64,000 nucleotides of DNA, from positions 1 to 64,000 of the forward strand of contig DLHJ01000012.1 of assembly GCA_002483145.1 (NCBI GenBank), read 5' to 3'. Shown here piece by piece: positions 18,477-26,827 of the stretch. The position numbers and the translations under genes are program-made. Below the pieces are notes generated by a model. That model was not told where the DNA came from and searched no databases. It saw nothing but the letters and a program-made list of their open reading frames with translations. Origin of the DNA: Cellvibrio sp. UBA7671. GTDB lineage: Bacteria > Pseudomonadota > Gammaproteobacteria > Pseudomonadales > Cellvibrionaceae. Each line of letters starts with the position of its first letter. The stretch's first letter is position 1.

Positions 18477-20729
18477 TTATTGTTTTACGCAGTCAACAAA
18501 ATAATCGCGTTTGCCATCCACTTCACGTTTTACCAAGCCGTGGACATCTGTCTCAAAGCCGGGGAAGCGTTCGTTGAAATCGCGCGCGAATTTTAAATAA
18601 TCGACGATGGTTTTGTTAAAGCGCTCGCCTGGAATCAACAGCGGGATTCCCGGTGGATAGGGCGTTAACAAAATCGAGGTGATGCGGCCTTCCAATTCAT
18701 TGATAGGTACGCGCTCGATTTCGCGGTGCGCCATTTTTGCAAAGGCATCCGACGGTTTCATCGCCGGTTGCATATCGGACAAATACATTTCGGTCGTCAA
18801 GCGTGCAACGTCGTAGGCTTTGTAGAAATCATGGATTTGTTGGCAGAGATCGCGCAGGCCCATACGCTCGTAGCGTGGATTGGCTTGGGCAAATTCCGGC
18901 ATGATTCGCCACATCGGCTGGTTCTTGTCGTAGTCATCTTTAAATTGTTGTAGCGCGGCTACCAATGTATTCCAACGGCCTTTGGTGATGCCGATGGTGA
19001 ACATGATGAAGAAGGAATAGAGGCCGCACTTCTCGATGATTACACCGTTTTCTGCCAGATATTTAGTGACAATCGATGCAGGGATACCGGTATCGCTGAA
19101 TTGGCCATTTACCGACAAGCCCGGGTTAACGATGGTGGCTTTGATCGGGTCGAGCATATTGAAATTCGGCGCGAGTTTGCCGAAGCCATGCCAGTTGTCA
19201 TCGCTGCGCAGTACCCAATCTTCGCGGGTGCCAATGCCTTCTTCAGCAAACTCTTCCGGCCCCCACACCTGGAACCACCAATCCTGGCCCCATTCCTCGT
19301 CGACTTTTTTCATCGCGCGACGGAAATCCAGTGCTTCAAAAATCGATTCTTCTACCAGTGCGTGACCACCGGGTGCTTCCATCATTGCGGCGGCGATATC
19401 GCATGACGCGATGATCGAGTATTGCGGCGAGGTGGAGGTGTGCATCAAATAGGCTTCATTAAATGCATCTTGATCGAGTTTTACTTTCTCGGATTCACGC
19501 ACTAACACTTGCGATGCTTGCGATAAACCGGCGAGCAATTTGTGCGTGGATTGGGTAGAGAAAATCATCGACTCTTTTGCGCGCGGGCGATCTTTGCCAA
19601 TCGCGTGCATGTCTTTGTAGAACTCATGGAAAGTGGCGTGCGGCAACCAGGCTTCGTCGAAATGCAGCGTATCGATTTTACCGTCGAGCATATTTTTCAG
19701 CGTCTCTACGTTGTAGAGCACACCGTCGTAAGTCGATTGGGTAATAGTGAGGATGCGCGGTTTTTTGTTCACGGCTTCGCGCGCAAAGGGGTTTGCTTCG
19801 ATCTTGCGGGCGATGCTTTCAGGCGTGAATTCTTCCAGCGGAATCGGGCCGATAATGCCGAGGTTGTTGCGCGTCGGCATCAGGAACACGGGGATCGCGC
19901 CGCACATAATGATGGAGTGCAGGATCGACTTGTGGCAGTTGCGGTCAACGACAACGATATCGCCCGGTGCAACGGTTGAGTGCCACACCATTTTGTTCGA
20001 TGTGGAAGTACCGTTAGTCACAAAGTAGCAGTGGTCGGCATTAAAGATGCGTGCGGCATTGCGTTCGGACGCGGCGATTGGGCCGGTGTGGTCGAGCAAT
20101 TGGCCGAGTTCTTCCACCGCGTTACACACGTCGGCGCGCAGCATATTTTCACCAAAGAACTGGTGGAACATTTGGCCGATAGGTGATTTCAAAAAGGCCA
20201 CGCCGCCGGAGTGGCCGGGGCAGTGCCAGGAATAGGAACCGTCTTGCGCGTAGTGCACCAGTGCGCGGAAAAACGGCGGTGCCAAACCATCGAGGTAGGA
20301 TTTGGCTTCGCGGATAATGTGGCGCGCCACAAATTCCGGCGTGTCTTCAAACATATGAATGAAGCCGTGCAGCTCACGCAAAATATCGTTGGGGATATGG
20401 CGTGAAGTGCGGGTTTCGCCGTACAGATAAATCGGGATGTCGGCGTTTTTGTAGCGAATCTCTTCCACAAACGCACGCAGGGATTTGAGCGCGTGGTCGG
20501 TTTCTTCGAGTGAGCCGCTGCCAAATTCTTCGTCGTCGATCGATAAAATAAACGCAGAGGCGCGCGATTGTTGCTGCGCGAATTGCGACAGGTCACCGTA
20601 GCTGGTAACACCAACTACCTCCCAGCTTTCTTTTTCAATGGCGTCCGCGAGAGCGCGTATGCCTAAACCCGAGGTATTCTCGGAGCGAAAGTCTTCGTCG
20701 ATGATGACGATGGGAAAGCGAAATTTCAT
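18477..20729 (-). CDS. PLP-dependent Orn/Lys/Arg decarboxylase (group III)
   Basis: A 750-aa amino acid decarboxylase with an N-terminal response-regulator-like wing domain (1-130), a PLP fold-type I core and a C-terminal domain. The Schiff-base lysine is Lys397 in STQSTHKLLAGL; the HSGGVAF and HFDEAW segments are also typical. It would decarboxylate lysine, arginine or ornithine to the diamine or agmatine, using a proton, which links it to acid resistance or polyamine supply. The length matches the Pseudomonas LdcA and E. coli AdiA types. Substrate choice cannot be settled by eye. GGAG lies just upstream of the ATG inside a short palindrome. No antiporter gene is adjacent, unlike acid-resistance operons. 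Confidence 0.92.
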   Translation of the reverse strand: MKFRFPIVIIDEDFRSENTSGLGIRALADAIEKESWEVVGVTSYGDLSQFAQQQSRASAFILSIDDEEFGSGSLEETDHALKSLRAFVEEIRYKNADIPIYLYGETRTSRHIPNDILRELHGFIHMFEDTPEFVARHIIREAKSYLDGLAPPFFRALVHYAQDGSYSWHCPGHSGGVAFLKSPIGQMFHQFFGENMLRADVCNAVEELGQLLDHTGPIAASERNAARIFNADHCYFVTNGTSTSNKMVWHSTVAPGDIVVVDRNCHKSILHSIIMCGAIPVFLMPTRNNLGIIGPIPLEEFTPESIARKIEANPFAREAVNKKPRILTITQSTYDGVLYNVETLKNMLDGKIDTLHFDEAWLPHATFHEFYKDMHAIGKDRPRAKESMIFSTQSTHKLLAGLSQASQVLVRESEKVKLDQDAFNEAYLMHTSTSPQYSIIASCDIAAAMMEAPGGHALVEESIFEALDFRRAMKKVDEEWGQDWWFQVWGPEEFAEEGIGTREDWVLRSDDNWHGFGKLAPNFNMLDPIKATIVNPGLSVNGQFSDTGIPASIVTKYLAENGVIIEKCGLYSFFIMFTIGITKGRWNTLVAALQQFKDDYDKNQPMWRIMPEFAQANPRYERMGLRDLCQQIHDFYKAYDVARLTTEMYLSDMQPAMKPSDAFAKMAHREIERVPINELEGRITSILLTPYPPGIPLLIPGERFNKTIVDYLKFARDFNERFPGFETDVHGLVKREVDGKRDYFVDCVKQ

Positions 20730-21009
20730 GGAGTCTCCATAAAAGTATAAGGCTGGAATTTCACTTGCTGGCGAGACGCCTCTGGGTGGTGCTTGTTAGG
20801 TACTGCAAAGACTGGTTGCGTGGCGCATCGTCCGGCCGGCGCACCTGAGGGGCAAACCGAGGAAAACCGGACGCGATTTGGAGCCATTTGGCCGCGCATT
20901 GCCCGGTAGTGAGTCTAGTCCCAAACCGGTGCAACTGCGGCGGCGATTGTAATCCACTTGGGCAAATTCAAACACCCATTTATTACAATCAAAAGTCGAT
21001 CAGAGTAGA

Positions 21010-21510
21010 TTAGTTATCCCCGGCGCCACCCTTTTCGGTTGCTACGTTAGCCGGATGTTTGATCGCATCATCTGCAATCACCTGCAAGGCAGCGGGCATG
21101 GCCTGGTCGATCTGTGCCTGCTCCTCCGCTGTAGGTACTTTATAGCCGCGCGGCCAAAGACCGTCGAAATAGTCCCAGCCGTAACCCCAGCGGTAATGGT
21201 TCATCCAATAAGGGCTGCCGCCCCAGCGCACATTGTTGTAAATGTAGTTGGCCATGCCCGGGCCTTGTGCTGCTTTGACGCAGGCCTGGATGCGCTCGTC
21301 GGATTCTTTGCGCGCCTCCTCACTACCGCCTTTCCAATAATCCAGGTCGTGGGCAACACAGCAGTGGCGCCAAAGGTTGGGCTTTTCCGGTGTACCGTCA
21401 ATCCAGAGTGAGCAACCATCGGTAGTGAAGGGTTTGAGTTCGTTGGCCTGGCTGGTGCTGGCGATGAGCAGTGCGATGGGGAGTGAGATGATAAATCCGA
21501 GGGCGCACAT
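21010..21510 (-). CDS. Small secreted PLA2-like protein
   Basis: A 166-aa protein with an N-terminal signal peptide (1-22, TSQA). The segment CCVAHDLDYW (50-59) resembles the catalytic CCxxHDxxY motif of phospholipase A2, with His54-Asp55 as the candidate dyad. DGCSLWIDG comes before it and a Trp/Tyr-rich region (WGGSPYWMNHYRWGYGWD) after it. Other cysteines that could form disulphides are Cys33 and Cys77. I recognise the family only as a proteobacterial secreted protein of unknown function with this motif; enzymatic activity is not established. It is isolated between the decarboxylase and ubiE on the opposite strand. Confidence 0.7.
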   Translation of the reverse strand: MCALGFIISLPIALLIASTSQANELKPFTTDGCSLWIDGTPEKPNLWRHCCVAHDLDYWKGGSEEARKESDERIQACVKAAQGPGMANYIYNNVRWGGSPYWMNHYRWGYGWDYFDGLWPRGYKVPTAEEQAQIDQAMPAALQVIADDAIKHPANVATEKGGAGDN

Positions 21511-21743
21511 AGGCTGTTCCTTCCTCCGCTGTCGTATAAGTGATGACCAGGGGATATGAATCGATAGTGGCGGGGATTTTACGCAATGAGCATTGAAAAA
21601 CTATCAAAATTTTCCTTCTGACGCTTTAATCCGGCACTTGTTCCTGCCAAATCACAACCCAAGTGCCGCTGTGCAATGTCCACCCAATGCCAGTACAATG
21701 CCGCCACCCTGCCCGCTTGGGTTGCCTGCCTTTGGATTCCACT

Positions 21744-22493
21744 ATGAACGATAAAAAAACCACCCACTTTGGCTTTCAGGAAGTGCCTGTTGAAGAGAAA
21801 GCCGAACGTGTCGCCGAGGTCTTTCACTCAGTCGCCGCCAAATACGATGTGATGAATGATTTGATGTCGGCAGGCATTCATCGCCTGTGGAAGCGTTTCA
21901 CCATTGAAGCTTCGGGCGTGCGCGCCGGGCATAAAGTATTGGATATCGCGGGTGGCACGGGTGATTTAAGTTATCAATTCGCCAAGCTCGTCGGCAGCAA
22001 TGGGCAAGTCGTGCTCGCCGATATCAACGCGTCCATGCTCGGCGTGGGGCGCGACCGCCTGACCGATCGCGGCATTGCCGGCAATATCAATTTCGCCCAG
22101 TGCGATGCACAATTTCTGCCCTTTCCCGATAACACCTTCGATTGCATTACCATCGCTTTCGGTTTGCGCAACGTGACCGATAAAGATATGGCGCTGCGTT
22201 CCATGTTGCGTGTGTTGAAACCGGGCGGCCGTTTGTTGGTGCTCGAGTTCTCCAAACCGCAAAGCGAAATACTCAGCAAAATTTACGATACCTATTCCTT
22301 CAAAGTGCTGCCGTTTATGGGCAAGCTGGTGACCAACGATGCCGAGAGCTATCGCTACCTCGCCGAATCGATCCGTATGCATCCGGATCAGCAAACCTTG
22401 AAAGAGATGATGGATAACGCCGGTTTTGTGCGCACTGAATTTCACAATATGACCGGCGGCATAGTCGCGCTGCACAAAGGCATCAAACCCTAA
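21744..22493 (+). CDS. ubiE: UbiE, ubiquinone/menaquinone C-methyltransferase
   Basis: A 249-aa SAM-dependent methyltransferase of ubiquinone synthesis (C2 methylation of the benzoquinol ring). Motif I is [12 protein letters not shown]. The UbiE signatures are [18 protein letters not shown] near the N-terminus and FGLRNVTD in the middle. The ATG at 21744 is chosen because the following residues [11 protein letters not shown] match the family start; the open frame extends 27 codons further upstream without support. The gene overlaps ubiJ by one nucleotide (TAATG) and heads a ubiE-ubiJ-ubiB operon. Confidence 0.97.
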   Translation: MNDKKTTHFGFQEVPVEEKAERVAEVFHSVAAKYDVMNDLMSAGIHRLWKRFTIEASGVRAGHKVLDIAGGTGDLSYQFAKLVGSNGQVVLADINASMLGVGRDRLTDRGIAGNINFAQCDAQFLPFPDNTFDCITIAFGLRNVTDKDMALRSMLRVLKPGGRLLVLEFSKPQSEILSKIYDTYSFKVLPFMGKLVTNDAESYRYLAESIRMHPDQQTLKEMMDNAGFVRTEFHNMTGGIVALHKGIKP

Positions 22494-23107
22494 TGGCCAA
22501 CACCTTAACCATCGCTGCACTCGCCAGCGCCGAAAAAATGCTGAACGCCGCGCTGCGTTACGACCCGGCCACGCGCATCGGCCTTGCGCAATTGGAAGGA
22601 AAAATTCTCGCCGTGCAAATTACGGCACCCGCGCTGCAGTTTTTTATCATGCCGATGGATGACGAATTGCGCCTGATGGGCAATTGGGATGGCGATGTGG
22701 ATACGCGCATCACTGGATCACTGCTCGCGCTGGCGCAATTGTCGCAAACCGAAATCCACAATTTAAAAGGCAGCGGCGTCACGGTGATGGGCGATTTGAG
22801 TTTGCTCGCCAACCTGCAACGCCTGGTGAAAAATCTCGATATCGACTGGGAGGAAATGCTCAGCCAATTCACGGGCGATATTGTTGGTCATCAAGCTGCA
22901 CAACTGATTCGCGCAAAGTTAGGTTGGGCAAAAGATAGTGCTAAAAATGCACAGCGTCTCACCGGCGAATTCCTCACCGAGGAATTAAAAATTTTACCGG
23001 GCAAACACGAATTGGAAGATTTTTATCGCCAGGTCGATGACTTGCGTTTGGCGGTTGATCGCGCAGCGGCGCGTGTTGAAACGATCATTAATAAAAAAAA
23101 CCATTAA
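22493..23107 (+). CDS. ubiJ: UbiJ, ubiquinone biosynthesis accessory factor (SCP2 domain)
   Basis: A 204-aa protein with an N-terminal SCP2 sterol-carrier-like domain (about 15-125) and a C-terminal helical/coiled tail. UbiJ binds quinone intermediates and is a scaffold of the soluble Ubi complex with UbiK. The position between ubiE and ubiB is diagnostic in gammaproteobacteria. Its start codon overlaps the ubiE stop, and a 15-bp gap leads to ubiB. Confidence 0.92.
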   Translation: MANTLTIAALASAEKMLNAALRYDPATRIGLAQLEGKILAVQITAPALQFFIMPMDDELRLMGNWDGDVDTRITGSLLALAQLSQTEIHNLKGSGVTVMGDLSLLANLQRLVKNLDIDWEEMLSQFTGDIVGHQAAQLIRAKLGWAKDSAKNAQRLTGEFLTEELKILPGKHELEDFYRQVDDLRLAVDRAAARVETIINKKNH

Positions 23108-23122
23108 AGAGAAATCAAATCC

Positions 23123-24781
23123 GTGATTGTTTTTTTCCGCTTATTAAAAATCCTGCGCGTATTTGCACGTTATCGCCTTGATCAATTGCTGCCCGCCAAT
23201 TTACCGATGGCAGCGCGATTCCTGTTATTTTTCTTTGGACTCTTCCCCAAACCACTCTCTGCCAGTGGTGAAAAAATGTCGCGCGGTGAATGCCTGCGTC
23301 GCGCCTGTGAAGATTTAGGGCCAATCTTTGTAAAATTCGGCCAGCTGCTGTCTACCCGCCCGGATCTGGTTCCCGACGATATAGTGCGGGAACTCAATCA
23401 CCTGCAAGACAATGTAGCGCCTTTCCCGAACGAAGAATTCCAACGCATAGTAGAAGCCTCACTGGGTGCAAACGTCAGTGATATTTTTGCCAGCTATGAT
23501 CATGCGCCACTGGCATCTGCATCAGTCGCACAGGTACATACGGCGGTGCTGAAAGATGGGCGCGAGGTGGTCATCAAAGTTGTGCGTCCCGGCATTGAAA
23601 ATATTATCGCGCAGGATGTTGAGCTGTTACTGCTGGTGGCGCGCTGGGTTGAAAAAAATACGCTCGATGGTAAGCGCTTGCATCCGGTGGAAATTGTGCA
23701 GGATTATCGCACCACGATTTTTGATGAGCTGGATCTACAGCGCGAAGCGGCTAACGCTTCACAACTGCGCCGCAACTTTTTAAATTCTCCGCTGCTGTAT
23801 GTGCCGGAAATTTACTGGGATTACACGCGCGCTAATGTATTGGTGATGGAGCGCATCTACGGCATTCCGGTGACGGATGTAAATGCATTGGCCGCGCAGA
23901 ATACCGATATGAAAAAACTCGCCGAGCGCGGCGTGGAAATTTTTTTCACCCAAGTGTTCGAGCACAATTTTTTCCATGCCGATATGCACCCCGGCAATAT
24001 TTTTGTATCGCGAAAAAATCCGCAGCTGCCGCAGTACATCGCGGTGGATATGGCAATCGTCGGCTCGCTCACGCGTGAAGACCAATATTATTTAGCGCGT
24101 AATTTGTTGGCGATGTTTCGCCGCGATTACCGTCAGGTGGCCGAGCTGCACGTACAAAGCGGTTGGGTTCCCAAGACGGTACGGGTAGAAGAATTGGAAG
24201 CAGCAGTACGCACCGTTTGCGAGCCTATTTTTGCCAAGCCGCTCAAAGATATTTCCTTCGCCAATGTGCTGCTCAGTTTATTCCGCACCGCGCGCCGTTT
24301 TGAAATGGAAGTGCAGCCGCAACTCGTGTTGTTGCAAAAAACCTTGCTCAATATTGAAGGCCTTGGTCGCCAGCTCTACCCGGATCTGGATTTGTGGGCC
24401 ACTGCCCATCCGTTTTTGGAGCGCTGGTTGAAAAACCGTTTCCATCCCAAATCCCTGTGGGGTGAACTCAAACGCTACGCGCCCGAGTGGATGGAAAAAT
24501 TCCCGCAAGTGCCTGACCTTATCTTCAACAGCCTGCAGCAAGTGCCGCTCATCGCCCAAAAACTGGATGCGCTGGAAGCGGATGTTGCGCATCGCAACCT
24601 TCACCAACATCGCGGGCGGCGCAAGCTAATCGCATTACTGGCTTTTGGTGCCGCCGGTTATTTCTTGTATCAAGACTTGCAAGGTTCTGCCGTGCTGCGC
24701 GATTGGATTATCACCGACGTATCCCCCTCGACTATTGTGCTGGCCGCGCTCGGCATGGTGGCGCTCTGGTTTAGAAAATAG
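23123..24781 (+). CDS. ubiB: UbiB, atypical protein-kinase-like ubiquinone factor
   Basis: A 552-aa ABC1/ADCK/UbiB family ATPase. It has the family KxGQ motif (FVKFGQLLSTRPDLVP, near residue 72), an ATP-binding core with the VVIKVVRPG segment and the HADMHPGN catalytic loop, and two C-terminal transmembrane helices. It is needed for ubiquinone synthesis at the membrane, probably by helping extract hydrophobic intermediates. The start is a GTG at 23123; length and position agree with E. coli UbiB (546 aa). Confidence 0.97.
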   Translation: MIVFFRLLKILRVFARYRLDQLLPANLPMAARFLLFFFGLFPKPLSASGEKMSRGECLRRACEDLGPIFVKFGQLLSTRPDLVPDDIVRELNHLQDNVAPFPNEEFQRIVEASLGANVSDIFASYDHAPLASASVAQVHTAVLKDGREVVIKVVRPGIENIIAQDVELLLLVARWVEKNTLDGKRLHPVEIVQDYRTTIFDELDLQREAANASQLRRNFLNSPLLYVPEIYWDYTRANVLVMERIYGIPVTDVNALAAQNTDMKKLAERGVEIFFTQVFEHNFFHADMHPGNIFVSRKNPQLPQYIAVDMAIVGSLTREDQYYLARNLLAMFRRDYRQVAELHVQSGWVPKTVRVEELEAAVRTVCEPIFAKPLKDISFANVLLSLFRTARRFEMEVQPQLVLLQKTLLNIEGLGRQLYPDLDLWATAHPFLERWLKNRFHPKSLWGELKRYAPEWMEKFPQVPDLIFNSLQQVPLIAQKLDALEADVAHRNLHQHRGRRKLIALLAFGAAGYFLYQDLQGSAVLRDWIITDVSPSTIVLAALGMVALWFRK

Positions 24782-24831
24782 CTAAATGGCCGGGGGCTGG
24801 AAGTCATCCTCCGCAAGCGCAGTTCAACGTT

Positions 24832-24860
24832 AAAACAGTGCAGCAGTCGGGCACTGTTTT
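24832..24860 (+). terminator. Terminator of the ubi operon
   Basis: A 10-bp perfect stem AAAACAGTGC / GCACTGTTTT with a 9-nt loop lies 50 bp after the ubiB stop. The T run after the stem is short. Confidence 0.7.
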
Positions 24861-24984
24861 GGCTCTTAGATCATCAATATCCCTGGTGACGATTTGCCCT
24901 AACAAATCTTCATAACCGGCGCGTAGCTATTCCTTTCCCGTCTGCTATTATCCGATGACAACAATAGTTAAGGACTTTATTGTC

Positions 24985-26802
24985 ATGTCGAGTGCGACGC
25001 GTATCCTGCTGGTCGATGATACCCCGGAAAATCTGGATGTCCTCAGTGGCATTTTGGAGGATCTGGATTGCCAACTGATTGTCGCCACCTCCGGCGAGCG
25101 AGCGCTGGAGCTTGCCGCGCGGCGTCTGCCGGATTTGATCCTGCTCGATGTGATGATGCCGGATATGAACGGCTTTGAAGTCTGTACCCGTCTCAAGGCC
25201 GAACTGGCCACCACCGAAATCCCGATTATTTTTGTCACCGCCCGCGCCGACGATATCAGTCAGGGCTTCCGTGTCGGCGGCGCCGACTACATCACCAAAC
25301 CCATAAATGCCGACGAAGTGCGCTCGCGCGTGCGCCACCAGCTCGAACGGCAAATGATGTTGGCGGAACTCAAATCCTTTAACCGCGAACTGGAAGGCAA
25401 GGTGCGCGAACGCACCGCCGAACTTACCATCGCCAACCGCCAGCTGCGCGAGGAGATCAACGAGCGGCGCTATATGCAAGACCGCCTCAACTACCTCGCC
25501 ACCCACGATTTTGTCACCCGCCTGCACAACCGCAATGCCCTTGAAGCCCATGTATCCGAACTGCTTGCCCGTATCCAGGTACAAGACATCAGCGCCTCTT
25601 TTTTATTGATCGATATTGACCGCTTCCGTTTGGTCAATGAGAGTTGTGGTTGTATTGCTGGCGATGAATTATTGCGGCAGTTTTCCGATAGCATCGCCGG
25701 GTTATTAACACGCAATGATTTTTTTGCCCGGCTCGGCGGCGATCGGTTTGCAGTAGTGACCTATTGCGATGAAGGTGATAAAGGCTTGGCGCTTGCACAA
25801 AGTATTTTAAAACATCTGGAGCAATTTAATTTCCAATGGGAGGACCGCCAATTCAAACTTGCGGCCTCAATCGCCACTGTGCCGCTCACGCGCATTATGG
25901 TGAGTTACGATCAAGTGATGCTCGCCGCTGACGAAGTCATTTTTGTCGCCAAGCGCGAAGCGCGCGGTGGCATTTTCAGTTACGAGGAAGCAGCCAAGCG
26001 CAGCAATTTGCATAAAGATAATATCAACTGGGCCTCGCGTTTGGTCGATGCGGTGCATAACCAGTTATTCCGCGCCTGGTTCCAGATGATCGAATTTTTA
26101 CCCGCTAGTGCGGGTAGTGCCAAACCACAATACCGATTGGAAGTGTTAATGCGGTTATGGGATGCAGCTCACCAGCGCATGATTTCACCGGGTGAATTTA
26201 TCGGCCCGGCTGAGCGTTTGCATTTAATTCCCGAGTTGGATAAATGGATTGTAGGATACACCTTGAATTTATTTGCCCAGCACCCGCAATTGCTGGAGCG
26301 GTTGGATATGGTGTCCATTAACCTGTCTGCCATTTCCATTCGCGAACCACAGTTTGCACAATTTATTATCAATAGTTTTACCACCTACAATTTGCCTGCA
26401 CATAAATTCTGCTTTGAAATTACCGAAACCCAGGCAATCGTCAATCTCGATTCGGCGCGGCAGTTTATGCAAACCCTGCGCGAACTGGGTTGTCATTTTG
26501 CGCTGGATGATTTCGGCAGCGGTTTTGCCTCCTATGCCTATTTACATCAACTCGCGTTCGACAAAATAAAAATCGACGGTATTTTTGTGCGCGATATGGA
26601 CACCGATCCCGCGCACTATGCGATGGTGAAATCCATTGCGGAAATGGCCACATCGCTCGGCAAAGAAGTGATTGCCGAGTTTGTCGAGACCGCAGAAGTC
26701 GCCGCGCAGTTGCATAAACTCGGAGTGAGCTGGGGGCAGGGCTATCATCACCATCGCCCGGAAGAAATGAATTATCAGGCGCTGGATAAATGCTTGTCGT
26801 AA
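24985..26802 (+). CDS. Response regulator with degenerate GGDEF and EAL domains
   Basis: A 605-aa c-di-GMP turnover regulator. The receiver domain (5-120) has phospho-acceptor Asp55 in LILLDVMMPDMNG. A coiled-coil linker (about 128-168) precedes a GGDEF domain (170-335) and an EAL domain (350-600). The diguanylate cyclase motif reads GGDRF (251-255), with Arg in place of the catalytic Glu, so cyclase activity is doubtful. The EAL domain keeps ExLxR (386-390, EVLMR), FEITET, DDFGSGFA, KIDG and the C-terminal QGY...P residues, so it may be an active phosphodiesterase. The ATG at 24985 is chosen because MSSATRILLVDD is a canonical receiver start. The hybrid kinase gene begins 25 bp downstream and is a likely partner. 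Confidence 0.92.
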   Translation: MSSATRILLVDDTPENLDVLSGILEDLDCQLIVATSGERALELAARRLPDLILLDVMMPDMNGFEVCTRLKAELATTEIPIIFVTARADDISQGFRVGGADYITKPINADEVRSRVRHQLERQMMLAELKSFNRELEGKVRERTAELTIANRQLREEINERRYMQDRLNYLATHDFVTRLHNRNALEAHVSELLARIQVQDISASFLLIDIDRFRLVNESCGCIAGDELLRQFSDSIAGLLTRNDFFARLGGDRFAVVTYCDEGDKGLALAQSILKHLEQFNFQWEDRQFKLAASIATVPLTRIMVSYDQVMLAADEVIFVAKREARGGIFSYEEAAKRSNLHKDNINWASRLVDAVHNQLFRAWFQMIEFLPASAGSAKPQYRLEVLMRLWDAAHQRMISPGEFIGPAERLHLIPELDKWIVGYTLNLFAQHPQLLERLDMVSINLSAISIREPQFAQFIINSFTTYNLPAHKFCFEITETQAIVNLDSARQFMQTLRELGCHFALDDFGSGFASYAYLHQLAFDKIKIDGIFVRDMDTDPAHYAMVKSIAEMATSLGKEVIAEFVETAEVAAQLHKLGVSWGQGYHHHRPEEMNYQALDKCLS

Positions 26803-26827
26803 TTAACGACTGACCTTCACAAGGTGT

